Shown: positions 46,599-56,236, counted from the first letter of the stretch. The stretch is DNA of 64,000 bases from Bacteriovorax sp. PP10 (GCF_035013165.1 NZ_JAYGJQ010000001.1:868001-932000), one strand, 5' to 3'. Program-made: numbers and translations. The notes: generated by a model not told the origin, from the letters alone.

Positions 46599-47852
46599 TT
46601 GAAAACATTAGTACTTTTTTTAGCAGCAATCACATCACTAAACCTATCGGCGGCAGACGTAACCATTAAGGGTGCGGATCTTCAGAACGCGAAGGGTGCT
46701 CAGGCAAGACTTTCGATTAGACATGCTGGAATCATTAACGATAATCCAAGGATTTCAGTTAATGATAAAACTCTTAGCATCACTATTCCAAACTCTGGAT
46801 TAGCTGGAAAAATCAACAAAAAGATTAATGGAACATCTCTTTCAGCGACTATGTCGGGTGAAGAGACAGTATCAATCAACGTGGCCCTTCCATACTCACT
46901 TACAGGAAGAGAATCAGACGTAGCTATCACGCTTAAAGACGGTGCTATCGACGTAAGCTACCCAAGACTGCTTTCTGACAAGAAAGCCGCTGAGGCCTAC
47001 CCTTCAAGAGCTCCTGGGATCACAGAGAAAGCGATCGTTTTAGATCCAACTGTTATCAATGCTGAAGCTGAGAAATTAGATGAAAGTTATTTATCATCTC
47101 TGGTTACAAAACAAGATAAGTTAGCTGAAAAGAAACACGCTGATGAGAAAGCTGAGGCCAAAATAGCAGACCAAGGTGATACCGACAGAGTCAATCTGAC
47201 TCAATCAAGTATCGCTAAAACAGCAAGCACAACTCAAAGTACTGGAGAACAGGTTACAGAAGCTCCTAAGTCTAATTTCTCGATAGTTGGATATATTGGC
47301 AAGTTCGTTGCTTTCTTAGCTGTTATGATCGCGGGATTTTATGGAGTGTTAACTCTGTTTAAAAAAGGGATCATCAAAAAAGGGAAACTAGGATTTTTAA
47401 ACAGTACAAAGTTAGTTGAAGTTTTAAGCACAACACACATTGCACCAAAGAAATCACTAATTATGATTAAAGCGCACAAACAAGTTTTCCTAATCTCTAA
47501 CACTGAAGCAGGTATGACTCTTGTTTCGGAAATCAGAGACGTAGCGGGATTGATCAAAAACGGGGAAGAAGAAATCACTGGATCAAACTTTGATACAAAT
47601 CTTTATTCTGCAAACAAAACTGAAAAACAATTTAAGTTAAAAGAAGTGGATACTCGTAACTCATACGGTGACGATGATTACGAAATGGATTCACTAGACG
47701 ATATGTTAAATGATTCTGTTCCAGCAAAAAGTACAAAGAATGCTGGAAACAAGACGAATGCACTAGCTTCGATTGAGAAAACACCAGTCCAGGATCAGGT
47801 AAGATTTTCTGACACAATTAAGAACAAAGTAAAAAATTTAAAGCAACTATAA
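46599..47852 (+). CDS. fliO: FliO-like flagellar export protein with large extra domain
   Basis: 417 residues, far longer than usual FliO. A signal-like N-terminus (MKTLVLFLAAITSLNLSAA) is followed by a periplasmic beta-rich domain (about 20-150; HAGIINDNPRISV and SITIPNSGL recall AMIN-type domains), and a charged linker. Then comes one membrane segment (about 229-250, YIGKFVAFLAVMIAGFYGVLTLF in pieces) and the FliO cytoplasmic domain (GFLNSTKLVEVLSTTHIAPKKSLIMI in pieces). The C-terminus is acidic. FliO helps assemble the FliP ring. Position between fliN and fliP supports the name. The start is TTG with GAGGAG 7 bases upstream. Confidence 0.82.
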   Translation: MKTLVLFLAAITSLNLSAADVTIKGADLQNAKGAQARLSIRHAGIINDNPRISVNDKTLSITIPNSGLAGKINKKINGTSLSATMSGEETVSINVALPYSLTGRESDVAITLKDGAIDVSYPRLLSDKKAAEAYPSRAPGITEKAIVLDPTVINAEAEKLDESYLSSLVTKQDKLAEKKHADEKAEAKIADQGDTDRVNLTQSSIAKTASTTQSTGEQVTEAPKSNFSIVGYIGKFVAFLAVMIAGFYGVLTLFKKGIIKKGKLGFLNSTKLVEVLSTTHIAPKKSLIMIKAHKQVFLISNTEAGMTLVSEIRDVAGLIKNGEEEITGSNFDTNLYSANKTEKQFKLKEVDTRNSYGDDDYEMDSLDDMLNDSVPAKSTKNAGNKTNALASIEKTPVQDQVRFSDTIKNKVKNLKQL

Positions 47853-47868
47853 TAGGATTGGTGAGAGC

Positions 47869-48648
47869 ATGGATGCTCGATTTAAAAAATTATTAAAATT
47901 ATTGGCACTAGTACTAGTGCCTTTAGTGCTTCCGGCCCTGGCACTTGCCCAGCAGGCAGCTCCGGGAGCAAATAACCTGGCACTTCCAGGTATGTCGATC
48001 AACTTCGGTCAAGGTGTAAACTTAGTAGACTCAATTGAAGTTCTACTTTTATTTACTGTTATTACTCTTGCTCCATCGATTCTGATTCTTTGTACAAGTT
48101 TTACAAGAATTCTGATTGTTCTATCATTCATGAGACAAGCAATCGGTACTCAGAACATGCCACCTAACCAGTTACTAGTTGGGTTTTCACTTTTCTTATC
48201 TCTGTTTGTTATGCAACCAACAGGGGAGAGAATTTACAACAAAGCAATTCAGCCATATATGGCAAAACAAATTACAACGACAGTTGCAATTGATGAAATC
48301 GTTTTAGGTCTAAGATCTTTCATGCAGAAGCAAGTTAGAAAAGCGGACATTGGATTATTCTACGACGTAACAGGAAAAGCTGCTCCAGCGACAATTGATG
48401 ATGTGCCTATTCATTACTTGATTCCTGCTTTCATTATTTCTGAACTAAAGACTTCTTTCATGATTGGGTTCCTGCTCTACATCCCATTTCTAATTCTAGA
48501 TATGGTTGTAGCTTCTGTGCTTATGGCGATGGGGATGATGATGCTACCTCCGGTAGTTGTATCACTTCCATTTAAACTTTTACTTTTTGTTTTAGTAGAC
48601 GGATGGCAGCTTGTAACAGGAGCGATCTTAAGATCGTTCAACCAATAA
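47869..48648 (+). CDS. fliP: Flagellar export gate protein FliP
   Basis: 259 residues with a cleavable-looking signal peptide (LVPLVLPALALAQQ), as in other FliP, and four membrane segments. Family hallmarks are LLLFTVITLAPSILILCTSFTRI in pieces, LRQAIG-like FMRQAIGTQNMPPNQLLVG, and MGMMMLPPVVVSLPFK with LVDGWQLV near the end. It forms the FliP5-FliR core of the export gate in the inner membrane. No anomalies. Confidence 0.97.
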   Translation: MDARFKKLLKLLALVLVPLVLPALALAQQAAPGANNLALPGMSINFGQGVNLVDSIEVLLLFTVITLAPSILILCTSFTRILIVLSFMRQAIGTQNMPPNQLLVGFSLFLSLFVMQPTGERIYNKAIQPYMAKQITTTVAIDEIVLGLRSFMQKQVRKADIGLFYDVTGKAAPATIDDVPIHYLIPAFIISELKTSFMIGFLLYIPFLILDMVVASVLMAMGMMMLPPVVVSLPFKLLLFVLVDGWQLVTGAILRSFNQ

Positions 48649-48656
48649 GGTAGAAT

Positions 48657-48932
48657 ATGCAATTTGATTCATTTACAGATATTTCTCACCAAGCGATTAA
48701 AGTCGCCCTGATGGTTTCAGCTCCGATGTTAATCGGTGCTCTAGTTGTGGGTATTTTAGTTTCTCTTTTTCAAGCAGTCACTCAGATCAACGAGCAGACG
48801 TTATCTTTTATTCCAAAGATTATCGTTATCGTTGCTGCTTTAATTTTCTTTGGCCCATGGATGTCGGATTCACTTACGACGTTCACAAAAGATTTGATTT
48901 TACAGATACCAAATATTGTAGCTGAAAAATAA
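48657..48932 (+). CDS. fliQ: Flagellar export gate protein FliQ
   Basis: 91 residues and two membrane helices, the normal FliQ size. The conserved central part reads GILVSLFQAVTQINEQTLSFIPK in pieces, followed by the second helix ending FGPWM. FliQ packs around the FliPR core. It starts 8 bases after the fliP stop; AAGGTAG lies upstream. Confidence 0.97.
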   Translation: MQFDSFTDISHQAIKVALMVSAPMLIGALVVGILVSLFQAVTQINEQTLSFIPKIIVIVAALIFFGPWMSDSLTTFTKDLILQIPNIVAEK

Positions 48933-48949
48933 GAAGAGAATAAAAGAAG

Positions 48950-49729
48950 ATGTTAACAATACAAATGACAGACATGACAATGATTACGGCCTTCTGGCTG
49001 GCGTTTAGTCGTTGGTTAGCTGTTATTTTTCAACTTCCTTTATTTGAAAACGTATCGATCCCGGTGATGTTAAAAGTTTTAACAGCTCTTATGATCACTT
49101 TTGCTTTTTTCCCTTTAGTTCAAGATCAATTGATCATGGACATTAAGTATGTTGGACAGGATAGCTTCTGGTACTTAACAATCTTTAATACAATGGTTGG
49201 TCTGGTTATTGGATACTTTGTTAAATGTTTAATGAGCATCTTCCTTTCTACTGGAGCTTTAATGACTCAGCAGATTGGTTTGAACGCTTTAAGTTACTTC
49301 GATCCTCAGGCCGGTGGACAAGTTGGTCCCTTTGAAAAACTTATTGAGTGGACAGTGTTAATGATGATCATTACATCGGGAGCTCTACTTCCAATGTTTA
49401 AAGGTGTGATCAATTCATTTTCATCGATCCATGTTTACAACCTTGGGAAGATGGCACACTCGATTGATTTTTTCATGATTATGTTTAAATCAATTTTTAT
49501 CTCATCAATCATGCTGGCGACGCCGATGATTTTCGTTAACTTAGTTATCAATGCAGTAATGGGAATCGTTTCCCGTGCTGTTCCTCAAATGAACGTTATC
49601 TCTGTGAGCTTCGCAGTTAACATTGGTTTGGGACTTCTCGTATTTGCAGTTGGATCTGATGAGTTTTTTGCAACTTGTTTCAGGATTTACACAGAAAAGT
49701 TAGGGGATTGGTTTCAGTTTATTTCATAA
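48950..49729 (+). CDS. fliR: Flagellar export gate protein FliR
   Basis: 259 residues with about six hydrophobic segments. FliR-typical stretches are FSRWLAVIFQLPLFENVSIP, GLVIGYFVKCLMSIF, and QIGLNALSYFDPQAGGQVGPF in pieces. The single FliR subunit completes the spiral export gate. It is separate from FlhB here (some bacteria fuse them). An AAGAAG site precedes the ATG. Confidence 0.96.
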   Translation: MLTIQMTDMTMITAFWLAFSRWLAVIFQLPLFENVSIPVMLKVLTALMITFAFFPLVQDQLIMDIKYVGQDSFWYLTIFNTMVGLVIGYFVKCLMSIFLSTGALMTQQIGLNALSYFDPQAGGQVGPFEKLIEWTVLMMIITSGALLPMFKGVINSFSSIHVYNLGKMAHSIDFFMIMFKSIFISSIMLATPMIFVNLVINAVMGIVSRAVPQMNVISVSFAVNIGLGLLVFAVGSDEFFATCFRIYTEKLGDWFQFIS

Positions 49730-49776
49730 ATGATTTAATACTATTGCAAGGATTGCGGTAGTTAAAGGGCAACAGA

Positions 49777-50856
49777 ATGGCCGACGAACAAGAAGACGGG
49801 GAAAAGACCGAAGACCCCTCCCAGCATAGGATAGATGAATTCCGCAAGAAAGGGGATGTCGCCTCTTCTCGCGAATTAACATCAGTACTAGTGCTTGCTG
49901 CTTGTCTTTTGACATTGTCGCTTTCTATTGTTTTCGTTTTTGAACAAATGACTTCTTATATCGAATGGCTTTACACACTTGATCTTCAAGCGGCATTCGA
50001 ACCTAAAGCACTTCATACAATTACAACCAGAACTTTTATGGTTGCAGCTAAATGCTCGGCGCCGGTTTTATTCGTCGCTATGTGTGTTGGTGTTCTTGCT
50101 CAGATCGCTCAGGTGGGAATTATTTATTCACCGGAAATTCTTGAATTAAAATTTGACCGCGTAAATCCATTAAACGGAATTAAAAAACTTTTCTCAAAAC
50201 AAGCATTGTTTGAAGCAATTAAAGGTGTTTTTAAGTTCGCTGTCATTATCGCTGTTGTTTACGCTTACATGAAAGATGATATCGCTCACTACAACGGCTT
50301 CATGCATTTAGAAATTTCACAGGCCTTCCTTCATGCAAAAGATTTATTAATGAAAATCTCTTTTGCTATTTTAATGGCATGGGGAGTGATCGCGGTTCTA
50401 GATTTCGGTTGGCAAAAATATACTTATAAGCAAAAGCTTATGCAAACGAAGCAACAGACTAAGCAAGAAAGCAAAGAGCAAGATGGTAACCCTGAAGTTA
50501 AACAAAGAATTCGCCAAATTCAGCGTGAGATGTCTAGAAAGCGCATGATCCAGGATGTGAAGAGTGCAGACGTAATTATTACGAACCCAACTCATATCTC
50601 GATTGTTTTAAAATACGATTCTGAAACGATGGTGTCTCCGTTAATTATTGGTAAGGGACAAGATCACCTTGCAATGAGAATCAGAGAAATCGCGAAAGAA
50701 CATAATATCCCGATCGTAGAAAACGTTCTGCTTGCGAGAACACTTTATAAAACAGTTAAAGTGGGGCACCCGGTTCCACGTAACATGTATAAAGCGATCG
50801 CAGAAGTACTGGCCTTTGTTTATAAATTGAAGAAAAAGCGCAAAGCGCTTGCTTAA
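49777..50856 (+). CDS. flhB: Flagellar export substrate-specificity switch FlhB
   Basis: 359 residues. The N-terminus has the standard KTEDPSQHRIDEFRKKGDVASSRE pattern (in pieces), followed by four membrane helices and the cytoplasmic domain. The self-cleavage motif NPTH is intact (N270-H273), so FlhB can switch export from rod/hook to filament subunits. Conserved neighbours are IRQIQREMSRKRM and PIVENVLLARTLYK. The start codon is ATG at 49777. Confidence 0.97.
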   Translation: MADEQEDGEKTEDPSQHRIDEFRKKGDVASSRELTSVLVLAACLLTLSLSIVFVFEQMTSYIEWLYTLDLQAAFEPKALHTITTRTFMVAAKCSAPVLFVAMCVGVLAQIAQVGIIYSPEILELKFDRVNPLNGIKKLFSKQALFEAIKGVFKFAVIIAVVYAYMKDDIAHYNGFMHLEISQAFLHAKDLLMKISFAILMAWGVIAVLDFGWQKYTYKQKLMQTKQQTKQESKEQDGNPEVKQRIRQIQREMSRKRMIQDVKSADVIITNPTHISIVLKYDSETMVSPLIIGKGQDHLAMRIREIAKEHNIPIVENVLLARTLYKTVKVGHPVPRNMYKAIAEVLAFVYKLKKKRKALA

Positions 50857-50877
50857 TAAAAGAGAGAGTAGGTAACT

Positions 50878-52956
50878 ATGAATGATTTTTTAAAGAAAAT
50901 GAAAATCTTCACTCAAGGCCCGGACGTTTTAGCGGCCGTTGGTATCTTGATGATTCTTGTGGTGATGATCGTTCCGGTCCATCCATTTATCCTCGATTTA
51001 CTTTTGGCATTATCATTAGCTACATCAATCATGATTATGCTAGTTGCTTTATACTCTAAGAAGCCTTTGGATTTTTCTACATTTCCATCTGTTCTTCTTA
51101 TCTCAACACTATTTCGTCTGGCCTTGAACGTTGCTTCTACTCGAAATATTTTAATTCACGGATCAAGTGACGGAACCGCTGCTGCAGGGGAACTAATCAA
51201 GTCGTTCGGGGAATTCGTAGTCGAAGGGAATTTCGTTGTAGGTATTATTGTCTTTATCATTTTAGTAATCATCAACTTCATGGTTGTTACAAAGGGTGCT
51301 GGACGAGTAGCTGAAGTTGCAGCACGATTTACTTTAGATGCAATGCCAGGGAAGCAAATGGCAATCGATGCGGACTTAAACGCAGGATTGATTAATGATG
51401 TTGAAGCAAAAAGAAGACGTAAAGAAGTTGCTGAAGAAGCAGACTTTTACGGGTCTATGGACGGTGCTTCGAAGTTCGTTCGAGGAGATGCGGTCGCCGG
51501 TATTTTAATTACAGCGGTTAACATCGTCGGTGGTATTATCATCGGTGTTGCTCAAAACGGAATGGATTTTTCAACTGCAGCTCAGACATTTACTCTTCTT
51601 ACTGTAGGGGATGGTCTAATCACTCAGATCCCTGCACTAATTATTTCTACTGCTGCCGGTATTATCGTTACTCGTTCAACGAACGATGAAAACATTGGTA
51701 CTCAAGTTTCTAAACAATTTAAAGTTCACCCGAAGGCCATCTATATCGCTGCAGGTGTTTTAGTTTTCTTTGGATTAATTCCAGGTCTTCCAAAACTTCC
51801 GTTTTTTATGATGGGATCATTCTTAGCTTTCGTTGCTTACAAAATCGACCAATCAAATGCCAACGAAGTTATTGCTGAAAAAGCTAAAGCTGTTGAGGTT
51901 ACTAAGAAAGCTAATCCTCAGGCCCTTGAAGAACTTCTTAATATGGAACTGGTTGAACTTGAAGTTGGATACGGCCTTGTTCACTTAGTTGATACTGAAC
52001 AAAACGGTGATCTTCTTGAGCGTATCACTCACATGAGAAAAATCTTTGCGCTGGATTGGGGGGTTATTATTCCTTCAGTTAAAATCAAAGACAACCTGGA
52101 GTTAAAACCAGGTGGATACTCTGTAAAAATTAAAGGGGTTCAGGTTGCCAAAGGTGAACTGATGTCCGACTACTTCCTGGCGATGGATCCAGGGACAGTT
52201 ATCGAGAAAATGGATGGGGTAGAAACGACAGAGCCAGTTTTTGGCCTTCGTGCTGTATGGATTTCTGAAGACCAAAAAGAAGATGCTCAGTATAACGGAT
52301 ACACTGTAGTGGATTGCTCAACTATTGTGGCAACTCACTTAACAGAAATCCTGAAATCAAACCTTCACGAGCTGTTTGGACGTCAGGAATTAGTACGCGT
52401 TTTAGACAATTTCAAAGAGACAAACCCAAAATTAGTCAACGATTTAATCCCGGAAATCGTGAACCTTGGAATCGTTTTAAGGGTCATGAAAAATTTACTG
52501 AGAGAGGGTGTTTCGGTACGTGATCTACGCACAATTTTAGAGACATTATCAGAGTATGGCTCTACAATTAAAGACACTGAAGCGCTTACGGAACATTCCC
52601 GTCAGTCGCTGTTTAGAACTATTACTGAGAAGATTAAAAGTGATTCGGGAGATATTCCATTGTTCACTCTAGATCGTAATATTGAAGAGTCTATCGCTCA
52701 AAATATTATTCAGACGGATCAAGGTCACCAGTTGTCTCTAGATCCTAAGGTTACTCAGATCATCCTGGCTTCACTCAATGAAAAAATTGAAGAAGCAACA
52801 AACATGGGTGAGAAGATGGTGGTTCTATGCTCTCCAGTTATTCGCTCACACTTCAAGCGCTTAACTGAGAAATTTATCCCTAACCTTGTGGTAGTAAGCC
52901 ACAATGAATTAAGCCCAGATGCTAATATCAGATCACTAGGAACGGTGAGGTTATAA
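50878..52956 (+). CDS. flhA: Flagellar export apparatus protein FlhA
   Basis: 692 residues, full length. The N-terminal half has eight membrane helices and the conserved FHIPEP cytoplasmic loop region (AGRVAEVAARFTLDAMPGKQMAIDADL in pieces). The C-terminal half is the cytoplasmic nonameric ring that docks chaperone-substrate complexes (for example LFGRQELVRVLDN and LREGVSVRDLRTILE). It couples proton flow to export. It is followed after 3 bases by flhF. Confidence 0.97.
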   Translation: MNDFLKKMKIFTQGPDVLAAVGILMILVVMIVPVHPFILDLLLALSLATSIMIMLVALYSKKPLDFSTFPSVLLISTLFRLALNVASTRNILIHGSSDGTAAAGELIKSFGEFVVEGNFVVGIIVFIILVIINFMVVTKGAGRVAEVAARFTLDAMPGKQMAIDADLNAGLINDVEAKRRRKEVAEEADFYGSMDGASKFVRGDAVAGILITAVNIVGGIIIGVAQNGMDFSTAAQTFTLLTVGDGLITQIPALIISTAAGIIVTRSTNDENIGTQVSKQFKVHPKAIYIAAGVLVFFGLIPGLPKLPFFMMGSFLAFVAYKIDQSNANEVIAEKAKAVEVTKKANPQALEELLNMELVELEVGYGLVHLVDTEQNGDLLERITHMRKIFALDWGVIIPSVKIKDNLELKPGGYSVKIKGVQVAKGELMSDYFLAMDPGTVIEKMDGVETTEPVFGLRAVWISEDQKEDAQYNGYTVVDCSTIVATHLTEILKSNLHELFGRQELVRVLDNFKETNPKLVNDLIPEIVNLGIVLRVMKNLLREGVSVRDLRTILETLSEYGSTIKDTEALTEHSRQSLFRTITEKIKSDSGDIPLFTLDRNIEESIAQNIIQTDQGHQLSLDPKVTQIILASLNEKIEEATNMGEKMVVLCSPVIRSHFKRLTEKFIPNLVVVSHNELSPDANIRSLGTVRL

Positions 52957-52959
52957 AAA

Positions 52960-54471
52960 ATGTACGTTAGAAAGTTTGAAGCAGATTCAATCGAAGAAGC
53001 ACTAAGAGATATTAAGCGTGAGCTTGGTCCTGATGCCGTTATTTTAAAAACAATAACGAACAAGGGATTAAAGGGCGCATTCAAAAAGAAAAAAATCGAA
53101 ATCACTGCGGCGATCTCCGAAAAAAATTACGGAAGAAAGGCCCAGGTCGATACCATCTTGAACGACAACCAAAAAGAAGAATTTTACAACGGCAGCGCAA
53201 GCTATATTGCCAATATGATCGACCAGCACGATCAGTCGCAGGAGAAACGTGCAGTGAACAACAACAATCAATCTCAAAATAGAAGTGGATATGGTAGCGC
53301 TGGACTTAACCGTTCAGTAAGCACGACAAAAGGACTTGCTTCACAGATTAAGGAAGGTCTTGATGATTTTCTTAGTTTAGGTGAGAGAGATGAGCGTCCT
53401 TCAAGGTCTCGCGAATTTAATTTCGATGATGAGATTGAAGCGACACGCCCGATTGTTCAACAGGCACAACCCCGCCCCTCAATGCCACAAAACAGAGGGA
53501 CTCAGCAACAAGCAGCTCCTCAACCTCAACAACAATATCAACAACCACAACAGGCCGCAGCTCCTGCTCCAAGACAAATGGTTGGCGAAGAAATGTATGA
53601 GAAACAAAAAAATAAAATCGATGATCTTGAAAAGAAACTTTATGAGTTAACAAGAAACTTCGAACGCATTCATAAAAAAGAGCCAATTGGGATTTACCAA
53701 TTGAGAACAACTCTTAGAAGTCTTGATATCAATGAAACATATATTCAAACACTAATTAAAAAAGGTCTTTTTGAATTAACTGATTCAGATGTAGAAAATG
53801 CAGACGTAGTATTCGAATTCGCACTTCGTGAAATGATGAGTACAGTAAGCACGGCAATGCCACTTTTCTCCAATGCAGACGCGAAAAAATCACCGGTCAT
53901 CACGGTGTTTTTATCAGAGTCTTCATGTGGACAAACATCAATGGTTCAAAAGATTGCAACAGCTAAAACAGACGCTGTTATTATCAAAAATGCGATCACA
54001 ACAATTAATCCAAAAATGGAAGCAAAAACACCATTTGCTGAAAAGATTTTTGGTATGAATGTAATTAAAACAAATTCAATCGCAGAAATGGTTGCTGAAT
54101 GCCGTAAGGCCTTAGAAAGTGGCAAGTCAGTTTTCATCGATTACAAATGTTCAGAAGCTGAAGCAAATGAAACGAAAAAATTCATCGATGGATTAAGACG
54201 TGCATTTTCAAAAGTGGAAGTATTGATCACTCTTTCAGCAATTCACAGCGAATTGTACAATAGAAAAATCCTTGGCACGTACAGAAGACTTTCTGATGGT
54301 GCGGTAGTTTCACACGTTGATGCGTGTTTAAATTTTGGGTCGCTCTTTAACATCACACAAGATATTAAAGATCTTCCTTACAAGTTTTTTGGTACTGGAG
54401 AAGTGTGTCCAGACGATCTTGAGCCAGCGACAGCAGAGAGATTAATGGCAGGGATTTTTAAGTTAACGTAA
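52960..54471 (+). CDS. flhF: FlhF homologue with degenerate GTPase motifs
   Basis: 503 residues. The N-terminal B domain is typical of FlhF (MYVRKFEADSIEEALRDI, LGPDAVILKT). A long Gln/Pro-rich low-complexity linker follows (about 165-205), then a coiled coil and the N-domain-like helices (about 215-300). Where the NG domain should have GPTGVGKTTT the protein has SESSCGQTSM (S319-M328), so both Gly and the P-loop Lys are gone. DTAGR is replaced near IDYKCSEAE, and the TKLD motif by SHVD. GTP hydrolysis is therefore not expected. Position between flhA and flhG fixes the identity. FlhF normally sets where and how many polar flagella form; here it may act as a scaffold. Confidence 0.88.
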   Translation: MYVRKFEADSIEEALRDIKRELGPDAVILKTITNKGLKGAFKKKKIEITAAISEKNYGRKAQVDTILNDNQKEEFYNGSASYIANMIDQHDQSQEKRAVNNNNQSQNRSGYGSAGLNRSVSTTKGLASQIKEGLDDFLSLGERDERPSRSREFNFDDEIEATRPIVQQAQPRPSMPQNRGTQQQAAPQPQQQYQQPQQAAAPAPRQMVGEEMYEKQKNKIDDLEKKLYELTRNFERIHKKEPIGIYQLRTTLRSLDINETYIQTLIKKGLFELTDSDVENADVVFEFALREMMSTVSTAMPLFSNADAKKSPVITVFLSESSCGQTSMVQKIATAKTDAVIIKNAITTINPKMEAKTPFAEKIFGMNVIKTNSIAEMVAECRKALESGKSVFIDYKCSEAEANETKKFIDGLRRAFSKVEVLITLSAIHSELYNRKILGTYRRLSDGAVVSHVDACLNFGSLFNITQDIKDLPYKFFGTGEVCPDDLEPATAERLMAGIFKLT

Positions 54472-54557
54472 GCAGTTTTAACATTTAAAGAATAGTAAAT
54501 ACCATGATGGAATTTACTTAAAGTTACGAAAAGAAATCTAAGGGAGACAGGAAGTCC

Positions 54558-55430
54558 ATGCTTAGTTTAAAAAGGCCCAGTCCAAGTGATTGGCTAGTTT
54601 CTCAGAACAAGTACTCGTCAAAAAAGACGTCGCAAAAAGCAAAAACCATTTCAGTCACTGCTGGAAAGGGTGGAGTAGGAAAAACATCTGTAGCCGTTAA
54701 AATGGCAAAGATTATGGCCTCTCAAGGATATAAAGTTTTACTTCTGGACTGTGACACTAACCTGTCAAACACAGTAGTTAAACTTGGTCTTCCTATCACA
54801 AACTATTTCTATGAATTAATTTCAGCTCAAAGAGAATTTGATGACTGCCTTCACAAAGACGGCAATCTTCATTTACTTGCTGCTTGTAACGGCAGCATTG
54901 ATATGTTCAACAGAAGCCTGGAAATTGATCGTCTGATCATCGATATTCTCGTTAATCACGAAAAGGATTACGACTATATCATTCTTGATTGCCCAGCGGG
55001 AATCACAAAAGAAACACTGACATTGAATGCTTACAGCGATTACCGTTTTGTGGTGGTAACTCCTGATAAGTCATCTGTGACTGATTCATACTCACTGATT
55101 AAGATTTTGAATAAAGAGTTTGGTGTTAATGACAACCATCTTCTTATCAATAAAACTTCTTCAGAGCCTCAGTATCAAAGAATGATTAAAACACTAAGTG
55201 AAACAGTTGAGACATTCCTGAAATGTCGTCTACACATCCTTGGTGGAATCAAAAAAGAAGACGTTGCTGAAGATCGTTTTGATACAGTTCTACTGCAACA
55301 GGAAAATAATTCCCTACACAAGAATTTTGTGAACATTATTAACAAATTTACCGATGAGATAGAGAGCGCGAACGTGCAGGACATGCAGTTCAACCCACGC
55401 TTGGATCAATTTGCAAGTTTAACAGTATAA
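54558..55430 (+). CDS. flhG: Flagellar number regulator FlhG (MinD-like ATPase)
   Basis: 290 residues. The deviant Walker A is intact (KGGVGKT, residues 37-43), with LLLDCDTNLSNT and YIILDCPAGIT for the switch and Walker B regions. A C-terminal membrane-targeting helix is less clear. FlhG limits the number of flagella, and in other bacteria it stimulates FlhF through an N-terminal DQAxxLR motif. The N-terminal 28 residues here (SPSDWLVSQNKYSSKK) show no such motif, in line with the GTPase-dead FlhF next door. The 86-base gap after flhF has no terminator; a strong GGGAG-like site (AAGGGAGAC) precedes the ATG. Confidence 0.93.
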   Translation: MLSLKRPSPSDWLVSQNKYSSKKTSQKAKTISVTAGKGGVGKTSVAVKMAKIMASQGYKVLLLDCDTNLSNTVVKLGLPITNYFYELISAQREFDDCLHKDGNLHLLAACNGSIDMFNRSLEIDRLIIDILVNHEKDYDYIILDCPAGITKETLTLNAYSDYRFVVVTPDKSSVTDSYSLIKILNKEFGVNDNHLLINKTSSEPQYQRMIKTLSETVETFLKCRLHILGGIKKEDVAEDRFDTVLLQQENNSLHKNFVNIINKFTDEIESANVQDMQFNPRLDQFASLTV

Positions 55431-55448
55431 GTAAAGGGAGCACTTTAG

Positions 55449-56234
55449 ATGTCAACTCTATCGAAAAAATTAAAGAATCTTAAAGACTATCGCTCAACTG
55501 TTGAACCGAAAGTTAAAGATGAAATCATTGTTGAGTACGCACCGCTGGTGAAGTATATCGCACAAAAGATTGCATCAAGACTTCCGTCAAACATTGAGTT
55601 AGATGATCTTATTTCATGTGGTGTAATCGGGTTAATGGACGCTATCGAGAAGTTCGATCCAAACCGCGATAATAAATTTAAAACTTACGCTGAATTCAGA
55701 ATCCGTGGAGCAATCCTGGATGAGCTTCGTGCTCAGGACTGGGTTCCTAGATCAATCCGTGAGAAAGCTAAGACTGTTGAGCGTGCTTACTCAAAACTAG
55801 AAGCGAACCTTGGTCGCCCGGCAACGGACGAAGAAATGTGTTCAGAGCTAGGGATGAATCAGGAAGAGTTCCATGACCTTCTTAATAAAGCGAAGTCAAT
55901 TTCTCTTCTAAATATCGATGATTCAGCAAGCTTCAATAAAGGCGATAAAAAGCTTATTTCAGAAGTAATGGAAGACCATAAGGCCCTTAATCCGTACACG
56001 ACAGTTTCTCAAAAAGACTCTCGCGAAAAGATTAAAGAGGGGATTATGACTTTACCAGAGAAACAAAGACTTGTTCTTTCTCTGTATTACTATGAAGACT
56101 TGAACCTTAAAGAAATCGGACAGGTTTTAGATGTTACTGAGTCTCGCGTTTCTCAACTTCACACGCAAGCGATCCTGAAGTTAAAAGCGAAACTACGTAC
56201 ATTATTTGAATCATCTGAGGATTTAGCTGGATAA
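55449..56234 (+). CDS. fliA: Flagellar sigma factor FliA (sigma-28)
   Basis: 261 residues. Region 2 holds the core-binding and -10 recognition helices (YAPLVKYIAQKIASRLP, LISCGVIGLMDAIEKFDP, FRIRGAILDELRAQDWVPRS in pieces). Region 3 follows, then region 4 with LPEKQRLVLSLYYYEDLNLKEIGQVLDVTESRVSQ in pieces. The WVPRSIREK stretch is characteristic of FliA among sigma factors. It should read promoters of the TAAAGTTT-N11-GCCGATAA type, one of which lies at 18348. AAGGGAG precedes the ATG. No anti-sigma FlgM is in the window. Confidence 0.95.
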   Translation: MSTLSKKLKNLKDYRSTVEPKVKDEIIVEYAPLVKYIAQKIASRLPSNIELDDLISCGVIGLMDAIEKFDPNRDNKFKTYAEFRIRGAILDELRAQDWVPRSIREKAKTVERAYSKLEANLGRPATDEEMCSELGMNQEEFHDLLNKAKSISLLNIDDSASFNKGDKKLISEVMEDHKALNPYTTVSQKDSREKIKEGIMTLPEKQRLVLSLYYYEDLNLKEIGQVLDVTESRVSQLHTQAILKLKAKLRTLFESSEDLAG

Positions 56235-56236
56235 AA

